This document shows, piece after piece, positions 15,940-24,837 of a stretch of 64,000 nt of DNA. The stretch spans positions 1 to 64,000 of the forward strand of contig JAGZUF010000010.1 of the NCBI GenBank assembly GCA_018380115.1. Direction: 5' to 3'. The notes beneath the pieces were generated by a model, which saw nothing but the letters and a program-made list of their open reading frames with translations, was not told the DNA's origin and did not search any database. Source of the stretch: Oscillospiraceae bacterium. GTDB lineage: Bacteria; Bacillota; Clostridia; Oscillospirales; Ruminococcaceae. A program made the position numbers and the translations under genes. Every line of letters starts with the position of its first letter. The first letter of the stretch is position 1.

Positions 15940-17334
15940 TCAGCTGCTTGTTATGGTGGGCACAGGCGTGTCATCTGCCTCATCCAGCGCCCTGGGGCTG
16001 GCAAGGTAATGCTTTGTCTCCTTTGCCACCACACCCGAAAGCAGCACTACGGCCACAAGGTTCGGCACGGCCATCAGCGCGTTCAGAATGTCGGCAAGGT
16101 CCCACACCACCTGCAGGCTCAGCACGGGCGCTGCCACCAGCACAAGGCAGAACACAAGACGGTAGGGGCCAAGGGCCCTTTTGCCCCACAGGTATTCGGC
16201 CCCGCGCTCGCCGTAATACGACCAGCCCAGAATGGTGGAATACGCGAACGTCACAATGCCCACCACCAGAATAAGCGGCCCCACCACGGGTATCTGCTCG
16301 AAAGCCATGTTGGTCAGAATGCCGCCGTCCGTCACGCCCGCCATGTCGATAGCAGGGTTCTTCATAATGCTGGACACCAGCACCATCCCCGTCATCAGGC
16401 ATAGCACCACCGTGTCCCAAAAGGTGCCGGTGGCGCTTACCAGCGCTTGGCGCACAGGGTTCTTTGTCTGTGCCGCTGCGGCCACAATGGGCGCCGAGCC
16501 CATGCCGCTTTCGTTTGAAAACAGCCCGCGTGCCACGCCGTAGCGGGCCGCCGCCATGATGCCGCTGCCCACAAGGCCGCCTGCGGCGGCACCCGGCGTG
16601 AAGGCCAGCGTGCAGATGGTGCGCACGGCAGGCCAAAGGTAATCATAGTTGATGCATAAAATGTAGGTGCAGCCCAGCACATAGAACAGCGCCATAAAGG
16701 GCACCAGCTTTTCACACACACGGGCAATCCATTTCACGCCGCCGAATATCACCACGGCCGTGAGGGCGCCGCACACAAGCCCCACGGAAAGCGGGGCAAT
16801 ATGGAAGTTTCCGTCCAGCACGGTGGAAATGGCGTTTACCTGCACGCCGCAGCCAATGCCGAAGGTGGCCAGCGCCGTGAACAGGGCAAAGGCCTTGGCA
16901 AGCCTTTTCATGCCAAGCCCGCGCTCCAGCGCATACATGGCGCCGCCCAGCACGCGCCCGTCCTTTGTTTTCACGCGGTATTTCACGGCAATCAGTGCCT
17001 CGGCATACTTGGTGGCAATGCCCAGCACGCCAGTCAGCCAGCACCACAGCACGGCGCCCGGCCCGCCCAGTGCCACCGCCGTGCCCACACCCACAATGTT
17101 GCCCGTGCCGATGGTGGATGCCAGCGCCGTGGTAAGCGCGCCGAACTGGCTGATATCGCCGTCCGCCCCTTTGTCCTTCGCCACGGAAAGGCGGATGCCC
17201 AGAAACGTTTTGCGCTGGATAAAGCCCGTGCGCACCGTCATGAAAATGTGTGCGCCATATAACAGCACAATCATCGGCAGGCCCCAGATGAGCCCGTCTA
17301 TGCTTTTGATAAAGCCCCCTATGGTTTCCAGCAT
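15940..17334 (-). CDS. AGCS family sodium:alanine/glycine symporter
   Basis: 464-residue integral membrane symporter of the AGCS (AgcS/DagA) family, importing alanine or glycine with sodium. About 10-11 hydrophobic segments. Family hallmarks: the early ...TALASTIGTGNIVGVGTAV segment that lines the sodium/substrate site, GPGAVLWCW, and ...RGLFSNESGMGSAPI in the middle. Length is typical. Start at 17334 has GAGGGG 6 nt upstream. Monocistronic, with its own promoter at 17601-17629 and an unusually long, foldable leader of about 260 nt, suggesting cis-acting RNA control. Confidence 0.95.
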   Translation of the reverse strand: MLETIGGFIKSIDGLIWGLPMIVLLYGAHIFMTVRTGFIQRKTFLGIRLSVAKDKGADGDISQFGALTTALASTIGTGNIVGVGTAVALGGPGAVLWCWLTGVLGIATKYAEALIAVKYRVKTKDGRVLGGAMYALERGLGMKRLAKAFALFTALATFGIGCGVQVNAISTVLDGNFHIAPLSVGLVCGALTAVVIFGGVKWIARVCEKLVPFMALFYVLGCTYILCINYDYLWPAVRTICTLAFTPGAAAGGLVGSGIMAAARYGVARGLFSNESGMGSAPIVAAAAQTKNPVRQALVSATGTFWDTVVLCLMTGMVLVSSIMKNPAIDMAGVTDGGILTNMAFEQIPVVGPLILVVGIVTFAYSTILGWSYYGERGAEYLWGKRALGPYRLVFCLVLVAAPVLSLQVVWDLADILNALMAVPNLVAVVLLSGVVAKETKHYLASPRALDEADDTPVPTITSS

Positions 17335-17594
17335 GCGATGCCCCTCTTTCTGCCCGCGCCGCGCGCGGGCGCATATCTATTTTGTATGTGCCTGCGGCAG
17401 TGTTTATGTGCCCAAGGCCGCAAGCTGCCGTGCCGCAGAACACGTTTTTATCCACAAATGCCTCCGGCCCGGAAATGCCGGCAAGGCGGCCCCTGTCTGT
17501 ATACTGCCAGAAGGCCCACTGAGGCCTGTTTTCCGCAGGCGGGCCGTACACGCTACGCAGCCAAAGCGGGTGTTCCCCAAACGCCTTGATGTTT
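17335..17594 (-). promoter_or_regulatory. Long structured 5' leader of the AGCS gene
   Basis: About 260 nt between the predicted transcription start and the ATG. Three strong stems: 17513-17517/17541-17545 with an inner 17524-17528/17536-17540; 17392-17399/17431-17438 (8 bp, perfect); and 17352-17359/17363-17370 (8 bp, 3-nt loop), which ends just 6 nt before the ribosome binding site. The last could block or expose the site. I looked for the glycine riboswitch core because it often controls AGCS genes, and did not find it; nor T-box or lysine-riboswitch signatures. Confidence 0.5.
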
Positions 17595-17600
17595 TGAAAA

Positions 17601-17629
17601 AGTATAGCACAGCGCCCCGCGCAAGGCAA
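17601..17629 (-). promoter_or_regulatory. Sigma-A-type promoter of the AGCS gene
   Basis: Minus strand TTGCCT (17624-17629), 17-bp spacer, TATACT (17601-17606). Confidence 0.65.
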
Positions 17630-18125
17630 GAAGGACGCCGCCCGCGCGGCCGCAGCCGCACAGGACAGCCGTGCCTGCGGGGCCTGCCCCATATTCCCGC
17701 CGCCGGGGCAGGCAAAACGCCGCCTTTCAGGCGTGGGCCGCGAGGATTGCGCTGTGTGCAGCGGGCCTGTAGCTCTTTACACAGGGATATGCCCCAAAGG
17801 GGGGCACGCAAACCGTTGCAGCCTCAGGGCGGGGCTTGCCTTCGTCGGGACGCGCCCCGCCCATTCAGAGAGACACGGGGCGGGCCGCCGTTCAGAGAGC
17901 TCTGCCCTGTGCAGGCCGCGCCGCCGTGTACGGTGCGCGCTGCGGCGGCTGTTCCATGCCCCTGAGGGGGCCTGCATATGCAGCAGTATGGGAGAGGGGC
18001 GCCGCCCGGCAGGCATTCCCGGCGGGGCAGGCAAAGCGCCCCCTTGCAGAATAGCCCCGCATACTCCCGCCCTGCCCGGCGCGGGGTGCAGGCAAAGAAA
18101 AGCGCGGGTGCAGCGGGCGCGAAAA
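17630..18125. other. GC-rich intergenic region upstream of ruvC
   Basis: About 500 bp with no supportable gene. It contains inverted repeats, the clearest being CCCCGCCC/GGGGCGGG around 17850-17884, and two copies of TTCAGAGAG near 17864 and 17890. Frames are Arg/Pro/Ala-rich and have no recognisable product. Confidence 0.5.
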
Positions 18126-18154
18126 TTGTATTGCGCGCCAAAATGTGCTATACT
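18126..18154 (+). promoter_or_regulatory. Sigma-A-type promoter of ruvCAB
   Basis: TTGTAT (18126-18131), 17-bp spacer, TATACT (18149-18154), 45 nt before the ruvC start. No LexA-type box was recognised. Confidence 0.65.
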
Positions 18155-18198
18155 ATATTAGTTTATGCGGCCGGTACGGCCAAAAGGGGGGCGGAGCC

Positions 18199-18720
18199 AT
18201 GCGCATCCTGGGGGTGGACCCCGGCTATGCCATTGTGGGTTTCGGCGCGCTGGAATATGTGCGCGGCGCGTTCTGCCCTTTGCAGTACGGCGCCATCACC
18301 ACGCAGGCGCACACGCGCTTTGAACAGCGGCTGGAAGAAATTTATGCGGATATGACGCAGCTTCTTGCAGCGCTGAAGCCGGACGCCGTCGCCATGGAGC
18401 AGCTTTACTTCCAGCACAACCAGACGACGGCCATGGCCGTGGCGCAGGCGCGCGGCGTGCTGCTTTTGTGCACGCAGCTTGCGCGCGTGCCGGTGTTTGA
18501 ATACACGCCCATGCAGGTGAAGCAGAGCGTCACAGGCTATGGCAAGGCAACAAAAAAGCAGGTGCAGGAAATGACGCGCACGCTGCTGCGTATGCAGGCC
18601 GTGCCCAGGCCGGACGATGCGGCCGATGCGCTGGCGCTGGCTATCTGCCACGGCTACAGCGCCCATTCGCGTCAGTACGGCCTTGCGCGCACGCGCCGCC
18701 AGCAGCTTGGGTACGATTAA
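18199..18720 (+). CDS. ruvC: Crossover junction endodeoxyribonuclease RuvC
   Basis: 173-residue Holliday-junction resolvase. It cuts four-way junctions symmetrically as a dimer, working with the RuvAB branch-migration motor. Acidic catalytic residues are visible: Asp7 in GVDPGYA, Glu67 in AMEQLYF, and Asp140/Asp143 in RPDDAADALA. Length is normal. The start at 18199 follows AGGGGGG with a GGAG even closer. It is the first gene of ruvC-ruvA-ruvB; ruvA begins 66 nt later. Confidence 0.96.
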   Translation: MRILGVDPGYAIVGFGALEYVRGAFCPLQYGAITTQAHTRFEQRLEEIYADMTQLLAALKPDAVAMEQLYFQHNQTTAMAVAQARGVLLLCTQLARVPVFEYTPMQVKQSVTGYGKATKKQVQEMTRTLLRMQAVPRPDDAADALALAICHGYSAHSRQYGLARTRRQQLGYD

Positions 18721-18786
18721 AGCGCGGCGCACGGGTTTGTGCTTATAAGTTTTTAGATTGAGAACAGAGATAAGACGGAGGCAGGC

Positions 18787-19389
18787 ATGATATACAGTTT
18801 GCACGGCACCCTGGTAGAAAAAACAGCCGACATGGCGGTGGTGGAATGTGCGGGCGTGGGCTTTTGCGCGGCTATTCCCTCCTCCACGGCGGGCTCGCTG
18901 CCCGCTGTGGGGCAGGAATGTACGCTGTACACCCATATGAATGTGACGGAAAACGATGTGGCGCTGTTCGGCTTTGCCGATAAAGAGAGCCAGGCCATGT
19001 TCCGGCTGCTTACGGCAGTGACGGGCGTAGGGCCGAAGGTGGGGCTTGCCATTCTCAGCGCGCTGAGCCCGGCACGCGTGGTGCTTGCCGTGCAGGGGGG
19101 CGACCACAAGGCGTTCACCGCCGCCAGCGGCGTGGGGCCGAAGCTTGGCCAGCGCATCGTGCTGGAGCTGAAGGACAAAGTGGGCAAGGGCTTGGCAGGC
19201 GGCCTTTCCGCCGCCGATTTTGCAGCCCCTGCCGCGCCCGCGGGCGCGGCGGCGCAGGCACAGGCCGCGCTGGTGGGCCTTGGCTACACAGCAGCAGAGG
19301 CTGCCGCCGCCCTGGCGGGGGTAGACCCGGCCCTGCCCGTGCAGGAAATGATACGCCTTGCTTTGCAGGGCATTGGCAGAAGGAGGTAA
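18787..19389 (+). CDS. ruvA: Holliday junction branch migration protein RuvA
   Basis: 200-residue DNA-binding subunit of the RuvAB complex; a tetramer holds the junction while RuvB pumps DNA. Layout: N-terminal OB fold (about 1-65), two helix-hairpin-helix motifs (TAVTGVGPKVGLAIL and AASGVGPKLGQRIVLELKDK), an Ala-rich flexible linker at about 138-158, and the C-terminal domain III that contacts RuvB (LVGLGYTAAEAA). Ribosome binding site GGAGG 5 nt before ATG. The stop is 3 nt before ruvB. Confidence 0.96.
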   Translation: MIYSLHGTLVEKTADMAVVECAGVGFCAAIPSSTAGSLPAVGQECTLYTHMNVTENDVALFGFADKESQAMFRLLTAVTGVGPKVGLAILSALSPARVVLAVQGGDHKAFTAASGVGPKLGQRIVLELKDKVGKGLAGGLSAADFAAPAAPAGAAAQAQAALVGLGYTAAEAAAALAGVDPALPVQEMIRLALQGIGRRR

Positions 19390-19392
19390 GCC

Positions 19393-20448
19393 ATGGCGCT
19401 GGAAACTGTAGAGGTGGGCGCCGCTGCGCGCCTTGTGAGCCCCGAGCCGCGCGAAGAGGACTTTGACGCCGAGGCCACCCTGCGCCCGAAAACGCTGGAG
19501 GAATACATTGGGCAGGATAAGGCGAAGGAAAACCTGCGCGTGTACCTGAAAGCGGCAAAGCTGCGCGGCGAGCCGCTGGACCATCTGCTTTTATACGGCC
19601 CGCCGGGCCTTGGCAAAACCACGCTGGCGTGCATTGTGGCGCACGAGATGGGCGTGCAGATCCGCGTCACATCCGGCCCGGCCATTGAAAAGCCGGGCGA
19701 TTTGGCCGCGCTGCTGACGAACCTGCAGGAGGGCGACGTGCTGTTCATCGACGAGATACACCGCCTTTCCCGCCAGGTGGAAGAGGTGCTGTACCCCGCG
19801 CTGGAGGATTATGCGCTGGACATCATGATAGGCAAGGGCCCCTCGGCGCAGAGCATCCGCATCAACCTGCCGCGCTTCACGCTGGTGGGCGCCACCACGC
19901 GCGCTGGGCAGATAACAAGCCCCCTGCGGGACCGCTTCGGCGTGCTGCTGAAGCTGGAGCTTTATACCCCGGACGAGCTTGCGAGGATAGTCACCCGTTC
20001 AGCGGGCATCCTGGGCGTGCCCTGCACGCCGGACGGCGCTTTGGAGATGGCGCGCCGAAGCCGCGGCACGCCGCGTGTGGCAAACCGCCTTTTGAAGCGC
20101 GTGCGCGATTTTGCGCAGGTGATGGGCGACGGCGTCATTGACGGCAAGGCCGCCAAGGGCGCTTTGCGCCGCATGGATATCGATGAAATAGGCCTTGACG
20201 AAATGGACCGCGGGCTTCTGCGCGCCATCATTGAGATGTACGGCGGCGGCCCCGTGGGCCTTGAAACCATTGCCGCGGCCCTGGGTGAAGAGGCCGTGAC
20301 GCTGGAGGATGTGTGCGAGCCGTACCTGATGCAGCTCGGCTTCTTGACGCGCACGCCGCGCGGGCGCTGCGTGACAAAATATGCCTATGAGCATCTTGGC
20401 CTGCGCGCGCCCGGCGAAAGCGGCCAGCAGGCGCTGGCAGGCTTTTGA
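19393..20448 (+). CDS. ruvB: Holliday junction branch migration DNA helicase RuvB
   Basis: 351-residue AAA+ motor. N-terminal conserved LRPKTLEEYIGQ, Walker A GPPGLGKTT, Walker B LFIDEIHRL, sensor-1 GATTRAG, arginine-finger region LRDRFGV, and the C-terminal winged helix ending LGFLTRTPRGR. It drives branch migration on both sides of RuvA. Start ATG at 19393 has AGGAGG within the end of ruvA, so the genes are coupled. All key residues are present. Confidence 0.97.
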   Translation: MALETVEVGAAARLVSPEPREEDFDAEATLRPKTLEEYIGQDKAKENLRVYLKAAKLRGEPLDHLLLYGPPGLGKTTLACIVAHEMGVQIRVTSGPAIEKPGDLAALLTNLQEGDVLFIDEIHRLSRQVEEVLYPALEDYALDIMIGKGPSAQSIRINLPRFTLVGATTRAGQITSPLRDRFGVLLKLELYTPDELARIVTRSAGILGVPCTPDGALEMARRSRGTPRVANRLLKRVRDFAQVMGDGVIDGKAAKGALRRMDIDEIGLDEMDRGLLRAIIEMYGGGPVGLETIAAALGEEAVTLEDVCEPYLMQLGFLTRTPRGRCVTKYAYEHLGLRAPGESGQQALAGF

Positions 20449-20542
20449 GCCGCCCCGCGCGCATAAAGCGGCGCGGCGCATAGAAATGTTCACATTTTTC
20501 GCGCTATACTGATATTCTGAACACGATACGGAGGAAAATGCT

Positions 20543-21409
20543 TTGCGCGCAGCAACACAGTGGAAGGATTATGAACTGATAGACGCCACGGCGGGCAACC
20601 GGCTGGAGCGCTGGGGCTCTACGCTGCTGGTGCGGCCGGACCCTCAGGTGCTTTGGAAAACACCGCCGCGCAGCGAGGCATGGAAAAATGCGAACGCCGT
20701 GTACCACCGCGCGGCCACGGGCGGCGGAAAATGGGAATACCGCCGCAAAATGCCGGAGAGGTGGACAATAGGCTGCGAGGGGCTGCGCCTTATTGTGTCG
20801 CCCACGGGCTTCAAGCATACAGGCGTGTTTCCTGAACAGGCCGTAAACTGGGCGCGCTACCGCGGGCTTATTTCAGCCGCCGGGCGCGAAGTCAGCGTTT
20901 TGAACCTGTTCGGCTACACGGGCGGGGCCACGCTGGCGTGCGCTGCTGCCGGGGCTAGGGTGTGCCATGTGGACGCGAGCAAGGGAATGGTGGCCTGGGC
21001 GCGCGAAAACGCCGCCGAAAGCGGCATGGACGGGCGGCCCATCCGCTGGATTGTGGATGACTGCGCCAAGTTTGTGGCACGGGAGCAGCGCCGCGGCACA
21101 AGATATGACGCAATTATCATGGACCCGCCCAGCTATGGCCGCGGGCCGGGGGGCGAGGTGTGGAAGCTGGAGGATGCTATTGACGGCTTCATTGAGGCCT
21201 GCGCCGGTGTGCTGAGCGAAAAGCCCCTGTTCGTGGCAGTGAACAGCTATACAACAGGCCTTGCGCCCAGCGTGATGGAGTACATGCTGCGCGAGCGGGT
21301 GGCCCGGCGCTTCGGCGGGCGCACCGAGTGCGACGAGATAGGCCTGCCGGTAACGGCCACGGGCGGCGTGGTGCCCTGCGGTGCCACGGCATGGTGGCTG
21401 GCGCTGTGA
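20543..21409 (+). CDS. Class I SAM-dependent methyltransferase, RlmI/RlmK-like
   Basis: 288-residue methyltransferase of the PF10672 type, related to 23S rRNA m5C/m7G methyltransferases. The N-terminal region includes WKTPP and a GFKHTGVFPEQ segment; the SAM loop is LNLFGYTGGATLA and the catalytic/target-base motif IIMDPPSYGRGP. The exact RNA position methylated is not deducible. Translation starts at a TTG (20543) 8 nt after GGAGG; an ATG at 20538 is out of frame and closes quickly. A TATACT lies at 20505-20510, without a convincing -35 box, so it may have its own weak promoter after ruvB. Confidence 0.85.
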   Translation: MRAATQWKDYELIDATAGNRLERWGSTLLVRPDPQVLWKTPPRSEAWKNANAVYHRAATGGGKWEYRRKMPERWTIGCEGLRLIVSPTGFKHTGVFPEQAVNWARYRGLISAAGREVSVLNLFGYTGGATLACAAAGARVCHVDASKGMVAWARENAAESGMDGRPIRWIVDDCAKFVAREQRRGTRYDAIIMDPPSYGRGPGGEVWKLEDAIDGFIEACAGVLSEKPLFVAVNSYTTGLAPSVMEYMLRERVARRFGGRTECDEIGLPVTATGGVVPCGATAWWLAL

Positions 21410-21477
21410 GCCGCCGGGCTGAAAAAATGGGAATTTAAAGGCGCGGCCCTTTGCCGCGCGGGATGGGAAGTATTTGC

Positions 21478-22344
21478 ATGCAGGGTATACAGCCGATGCT
21501 TTCAGTGCAGAACGTGACGTTCCGCTATGACGAGGGCGCAAGGCCCGCGCTGGACGGCATCTCTCTGGACATTCAAAAAGGGGAATATGTGGCCATTCTG
21601 GGTGCGAACGGGTGCGGCAAAAGCACTCTGGCAAAGCACTTCAACGCCATATTGCTGCCCGAAAGCGGCAGCGTGCTGGTGGAGGGCATGCCCACCTCGG
21701 ACGAGGAAAACCTTCTGGCGCTGCGCCAGAGGGTGGGCATGGTGTTCCAGAACCCGGACAACCAGATAGTGGCCACCGTGGTGGAGGAGGACGTTGCCTT
21801 TGCCGCGGAAAACCTGGGCGTAGAGCCGGGCGAGATGCGCCGCCGCGTGGACGAGGCCATGCGCCTTGCGGGCATCTATGCCTATAAGGACAAAGCGCCG
21901 CACAAGCTTTCGGGCGGGCAGAAGCAGCGCGTCGCCATTGCGGGCGTGCTGGCCATGCAGCCTGCCTGCCTTGTGCTGGACGAGGCCACCGCCATGCTGG
22001 ACCCCATCGGCCGCCAGCAGGTGCTGCGCACCGTGCACAGCCTGAACAGGGAGAAGGGCATCACTGTGGTGCAGATTACTCATTACATGGAGGAGGCCGC
22101 CATGGCGGGCCGCGTAGTGGTGATGAGCGCCGGGCGCGTGGTGATGGACGGCACCCCGCGCGAGGTATTCACGCGGGCGGACGAGCTGCATGCCCTTCAT
22201 CTGGATGTACCCCAGCCTGCCGAGCTGTGCCGTCTTCTTGACGGCGGGGGAATACACCTGCCGCCGGACATCATCGGCGTGGACGAGTGCGCGGCGGCGC
22301 TGTACCGCCTGCTGACAGGGAAGGAGGCGCCCGCCCATGCCTGA
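21478..22344 (+). CDS. ecfA1: ECF transporter ATPase EcfA1
   Basis: 288-residue ABC ATPase of the energy-coupling factor module shared by vitamin and metal S-components. Walker A GANGCGKST, Q-loop VFQNPDNQIV (typical for the A1 subunit), signature LSGGQKQR, Walker B LVLDEATAMLD, switch His in ITHYMEE, and a C-terminal extension typical of EcfA. Several in-frame ATGs exist; 21478 is preferred because GGGAAG lies 7 nt upstream. It overlaps ecfA2 by 8 nt. No S-component is encoded here; they are expected elsewhere in the genome. Confidence 0.93.
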   Translation: MQGIQPMLSVQNVTFRYDEGARPALDGISLDIQKGEYVAILGANGCGKSTLAKHFNAILLPESGSVLVEGMPTSDEENLLALRQRVGMVFQNPDNQIVATVVEEDVAFAAENLGVEPGEMRRRVDEAMRLAGIYAYKDKAPHKLSGGQKQRVAIAGVLAMQPACLVLDEATAMLDPIGRQQVLRTVHSLNREKGITVVQITHYMEEAAMAGRVVVMSAGRVVMDGTPREVFTRADELHALHLDVPQPAELCRLLDGGGIHLPPDIIGVDECAAALYRLLTGKEAPAHA

Positions 22345-23209
22345 CATTGTCCGTGTAGAGCATCTCAGCTATATCTACGGCCAGGGCATGCCCGACGCCA
22401 CCGTGGCGCTGCACGACATCAGCTTTTCCATTGAGCAGGGCAGCTTCGTGGGCGTCATCGGCTCTACCGGGTGCGGTAAAAGCACCCTTATCGGCCATTT
22501 CAACGGCATCAACAGGCCCTCGGAGGGCAAGGTGTATATCGGCGGCGAGGATATCTGGCAGGAGCCGAAGGACATCCGCCGCTTCCGCTTCATGGTAGGC
22601 CTTGTGTTCCAGTACCCGGAATACCAGCTGTTTGAAGAGACGGTGTATAAGGATATTGCCTTTGGCCCTGTGAATATGGGCCTCTCGGAGGAAGAAATAA
22701 ACCGCCGTGTGCTGCGCGCGGCCAAATTCTGCGGGCTGGACGCCTCTGTGCTGACAAAGAGCCCGTTTGAGCTTTCGGGCGGGCAGAAGCGCCGCGTTGC
22801 CATTGCGGGCGTGCTTGCCATGGAGCCGAAGCTACTGGTACTGGACGAACCCGCCGCCGGGCTGGACCCGGAGGGCCGCGACACCATCCTCAGCCAGGTG
22901 AAGCAGTTTCACAAAGAGACGGGCACCACCGTGGTGCTGGTGAGCCATTCCATGGAGGACATTGCCAAATATGCAGACAAGGTGCTGGTGCTGGACGCGG
23001 GGCGCATTGCCATGTACGACACCACCAGCGCTGTGTTTGCCCGCGCGGACGAGCTTTTGAAGCTGGGCCTCTCTGTGCCCGAGGTGACAAAGGTGTTTTT
23101 GCGCCTGCGCGAGTGGGGGCTTTGCGTGCCCGCAGATGTTTATACGGTGCCCTATGCCGCAAATATCCTGCGCGGCATGCTGGAAAAGGGGGGGGCGGGC
23201 ACATGCTGA
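22337..23209 (+). CDS. ecfA2: ECF transporter ATPase EcfA2
   Basis: 290-residue second ATPase of the ECF module. Walker A GSTGCGKST, Q-loop VFQYPEYQLF (characteristic of A2), signature LSGGQKRR, Walker B LVLDEPAAGLD, switch His in VSHSMED. The C-terminal part carries the helical tail that binds EcfT. Its ATG overlaps the ecfA1 stop, and its stop overlaps the ecfT start by 7 nt, so the three are made in equal amounts. Confidence 0.94.
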   Translation: MPDIVRVEHLSYIYGQGMPDATVALHDISFSIEQGSFVGVIGSTGCGKSTLIGHFNGINRPSEGKVYIGGEDIWQEPKDIRRFRFMVGLVFQYPEYQLFEETVYKDIAFGPVNMGLSEEEINRRVLRAAKFCGLDASVLTKSPFELSGGQKRRVAIAGVLAMEPKLLVLDEPAAGLDPEGRDTILSQVKQFHKETGTTVVLVSHSMEDIAKYADKVLVLDAGRIAMYDTTSAVFARADELLKLGLSVPEVTKVFLRLREWGLCVPADVYTVPYAANILRGMLEKGGAGTC

Positions 23210-24024
23210 GAGACATCACCATCGGCCAGCATTTCCCAGGCACATCACCGCTGCACCATATGGACCCGCGCGCCAAAATCGTACTGAGCATCGCATATAT
23301 TGTAGTGCTGTTCATGGGCTCGAATGCGCTGGGTCTGGGGCTTTCCGTTGCATTTCTGCTGTTTCTGTACGGTGTGGCGCACATCCCGCTGAAGCTGGTG
23401 CTGAAAAGTCTGAAGCCCATTATTCCCATCATCATTTTCACGGCAATTTTGAACGTGTGCTTCATGCCGGGCGCGGGCCAGCCGCTTGTGCACTGGGGCT
23501 TTCTGAAAATTTACCGCGAGGGTGTCTCCTACGCGGTGATGATTGTGGTGCGTATCATTTGCCTCATTGCGGGCACCAGCCTGCTCACCTACACCACCAG
23601 CCCCATTGTGCTGACGGACGCCATCGAGCGCCTTTTGCGCCCGCTGGCAAGGCTGCATCTGCCTGTGCACGAGCTTGCCATGATGATGACCATTGCCCTG
23701 CGCTTCATCCCGCTTTTGATAGAAGAGACGGAGAAGATTATGAACGCACAGAAGGCGCGCGGCGCACAGCTCGATTCCGGCACCCTTGCCCAGCGTGTGA
23801 AGGCGCTGGTGCCGGTGCTGATACCGCTGTTCATCTCAGCCTTCCGCCGGGCGGACGAGCTGGCCACCGCCATGGAGTGCCGTTGCTACCACGGCGGCGA
23901 GGGGCGCACGCGGCTGAAAACGCTGCGCCTCACGGGAAAGGACTGGCTGCTCAGCGCCGTGTGTGTGGCCGTACTGTGCTGCATTGCGTGCAGCGGCATG
24001 CTGTGGGCGCGGCTTTGGAGCTGA
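23203..24024 (+). CDS. ecfT: ECF transporter transmembrane protein EcfT
   Basis: 273-residue membrane scaffold of the ECF module (PF02361). About five or six hydrophobic segments at the two ends and the two Ala-Arg-Gly-type coupling motifs in the cytoplasmic helices (NAQKARGAQLD, and the equivalent MECRCYHGG region) that fit into the ATPase grooves. Opening motif LHHMDPRAK is typical. Followed after 27 nt by truA, the usual Firmicute neighbour. Confidence 0.93.
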   Translation: MLRDITIGQHFPGTSPLHHMDPRAKIVLSIAYIVVLFMGSNALGLGLSVAFLLFLYGVAHIPLKLVLKSLKPIIPIIIFTAILNVCFMPGAGQPLVHWGFLKIYREGVSYAVMIVVRIICLIAGTSLLTYTTSPIVLTDAIERLLRPLARLHLPVHELAMMMTIALRFIPLLIEETEKIMNAQKARGAQLDSGTLAQRVKALVPVLIPLFISAFRRADELATAMECRCYHGGEGRTRLKTLRLTGKDWLLSAVCVAVLCCIACSGMLWARLWS

Positions 24025-24051
24025 TACGATGAGCAAAAGGAGGGCCATGGC

Positions 24052-24789
24052 ATGCAGATGCTGCTGACGCTGCGCTTTGACGGCACGGCCTACCACGGCT
24101 TTCAGGTGCAGAAAAACGCATTGAGCGTGTGCGAGGCTTTGCAGGACGGCATGCAGGCGCTGTACGGCACGCGCCCGCCGGTGAAGGGCTGCTCGCGCAC
24201 GGACGCGGGCGTGCACGCGCTGGAATACTGCGTGAGCTATATGCCGCCGAAGGCCATCCCGCCGCAAAAGCTGCCGCTTTCGCTGAACCGCTTTCTGCCG
24301 GGGGACATCCGTGTGCTGGCCGCACGCGAGGTGCCGGACGGCTTCCACGCGCGCTACAGCGCGCAGAGCAAGGAATATCTCTACCGCATCTGGAACAGCC
24401 CTGTGGACGACCCCTTCGAGGCAAAATACCACTGGCGCATCTCGCAGCCGCTGGACGAGGCGGCCATGGCGCGTGCAGCGGCGTACGCAGTGGGCACGCA
24501 TGACTTTGCCGCCTTCATGAGCGCTGGCAGCAAAATAACCGACACCGTGCGCACTGTGCACTTTTTCCGCGTGCGGCGCGAGGGCAGGGCTATTGTGCTG
24601 CATATCTGCGCGGACGGGTACTTATATAATATGGTGCGCATCCTCGCGGGCACGCTGGTAGAGGCCGGGGCCGGGCGCATGCCGCCCGAGGGGCTGCGCA
24701 CGGCGCTGCAAAGCGGGCGGCGCGCGCTGGCGGGCGACACCGCCCCGGCGAAGGGCCTGTTTTTATACCGCGTGAATTACGGCGGCTGA
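24052..24789 (+). CDS. truA: tRNA pseudouridine(38-40) synthase TruA
   Basis: 245-residue pseudouridine synthase that modifies positions 38-40 in the anticodon arm. Nucleophile Asp51 in SRTDAGVHA, RYSAQSKEYLYRI, and the final ...ILAGTLVEAGAGR segment are all standard. An AGGAGG-like site lies 8-9 nt before the ATG. Last gene of the ecfA1-ecfA2-ecfT-truA unit. In most Firmicutes this unit follows rplQ in the ribosomal operon; here it lies about 26 kb upstream of the ribosomal genes. Confidence 0.96.
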   Translation: MQMLLTLRFDGTAYHGFQVQKNALSVCEALQDGMQALYGTRPPVKGCSRTDAGVHALEYCVSYMPPKAIPPQKLPLSLNRFLPGDIRVLAAREVPDGFHARYSAQSKEYLYRIWNSPVDDPFEAKYHWRISQPLDEAAMARAAAYAVGTHDFAAFMSAGSKITDTVRTVHFFRVRREGRAIVLHICADGYLYNMVRILAGTLVEAGAGRMPPEGLRTALQSGRRALAGDTAPAKGLFLYRVNYGG

Positions 24790-24837
24790 TGCCGCGAAAA
24801 AAGGCCGCTTGGCGGCCGAAGGAAAGGGGGCGCGCGC

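Noticed and set aside
17335..17600. Glycine riboswitch or T-box before the AGCS gene
   Set aside because: Conserved core strings of these elements were not found on the minus strand; kept only as an unassigned structured leader.
18163..19584. Long minus-strand open frame over ruvCAB (and similar antisense frames over the ABC, secY and L5-L14 regions)
   Set aside because: His/Arg/Leu-rich products without family similarity, antisense to clear genes; chance frames in GC-rich DNA.
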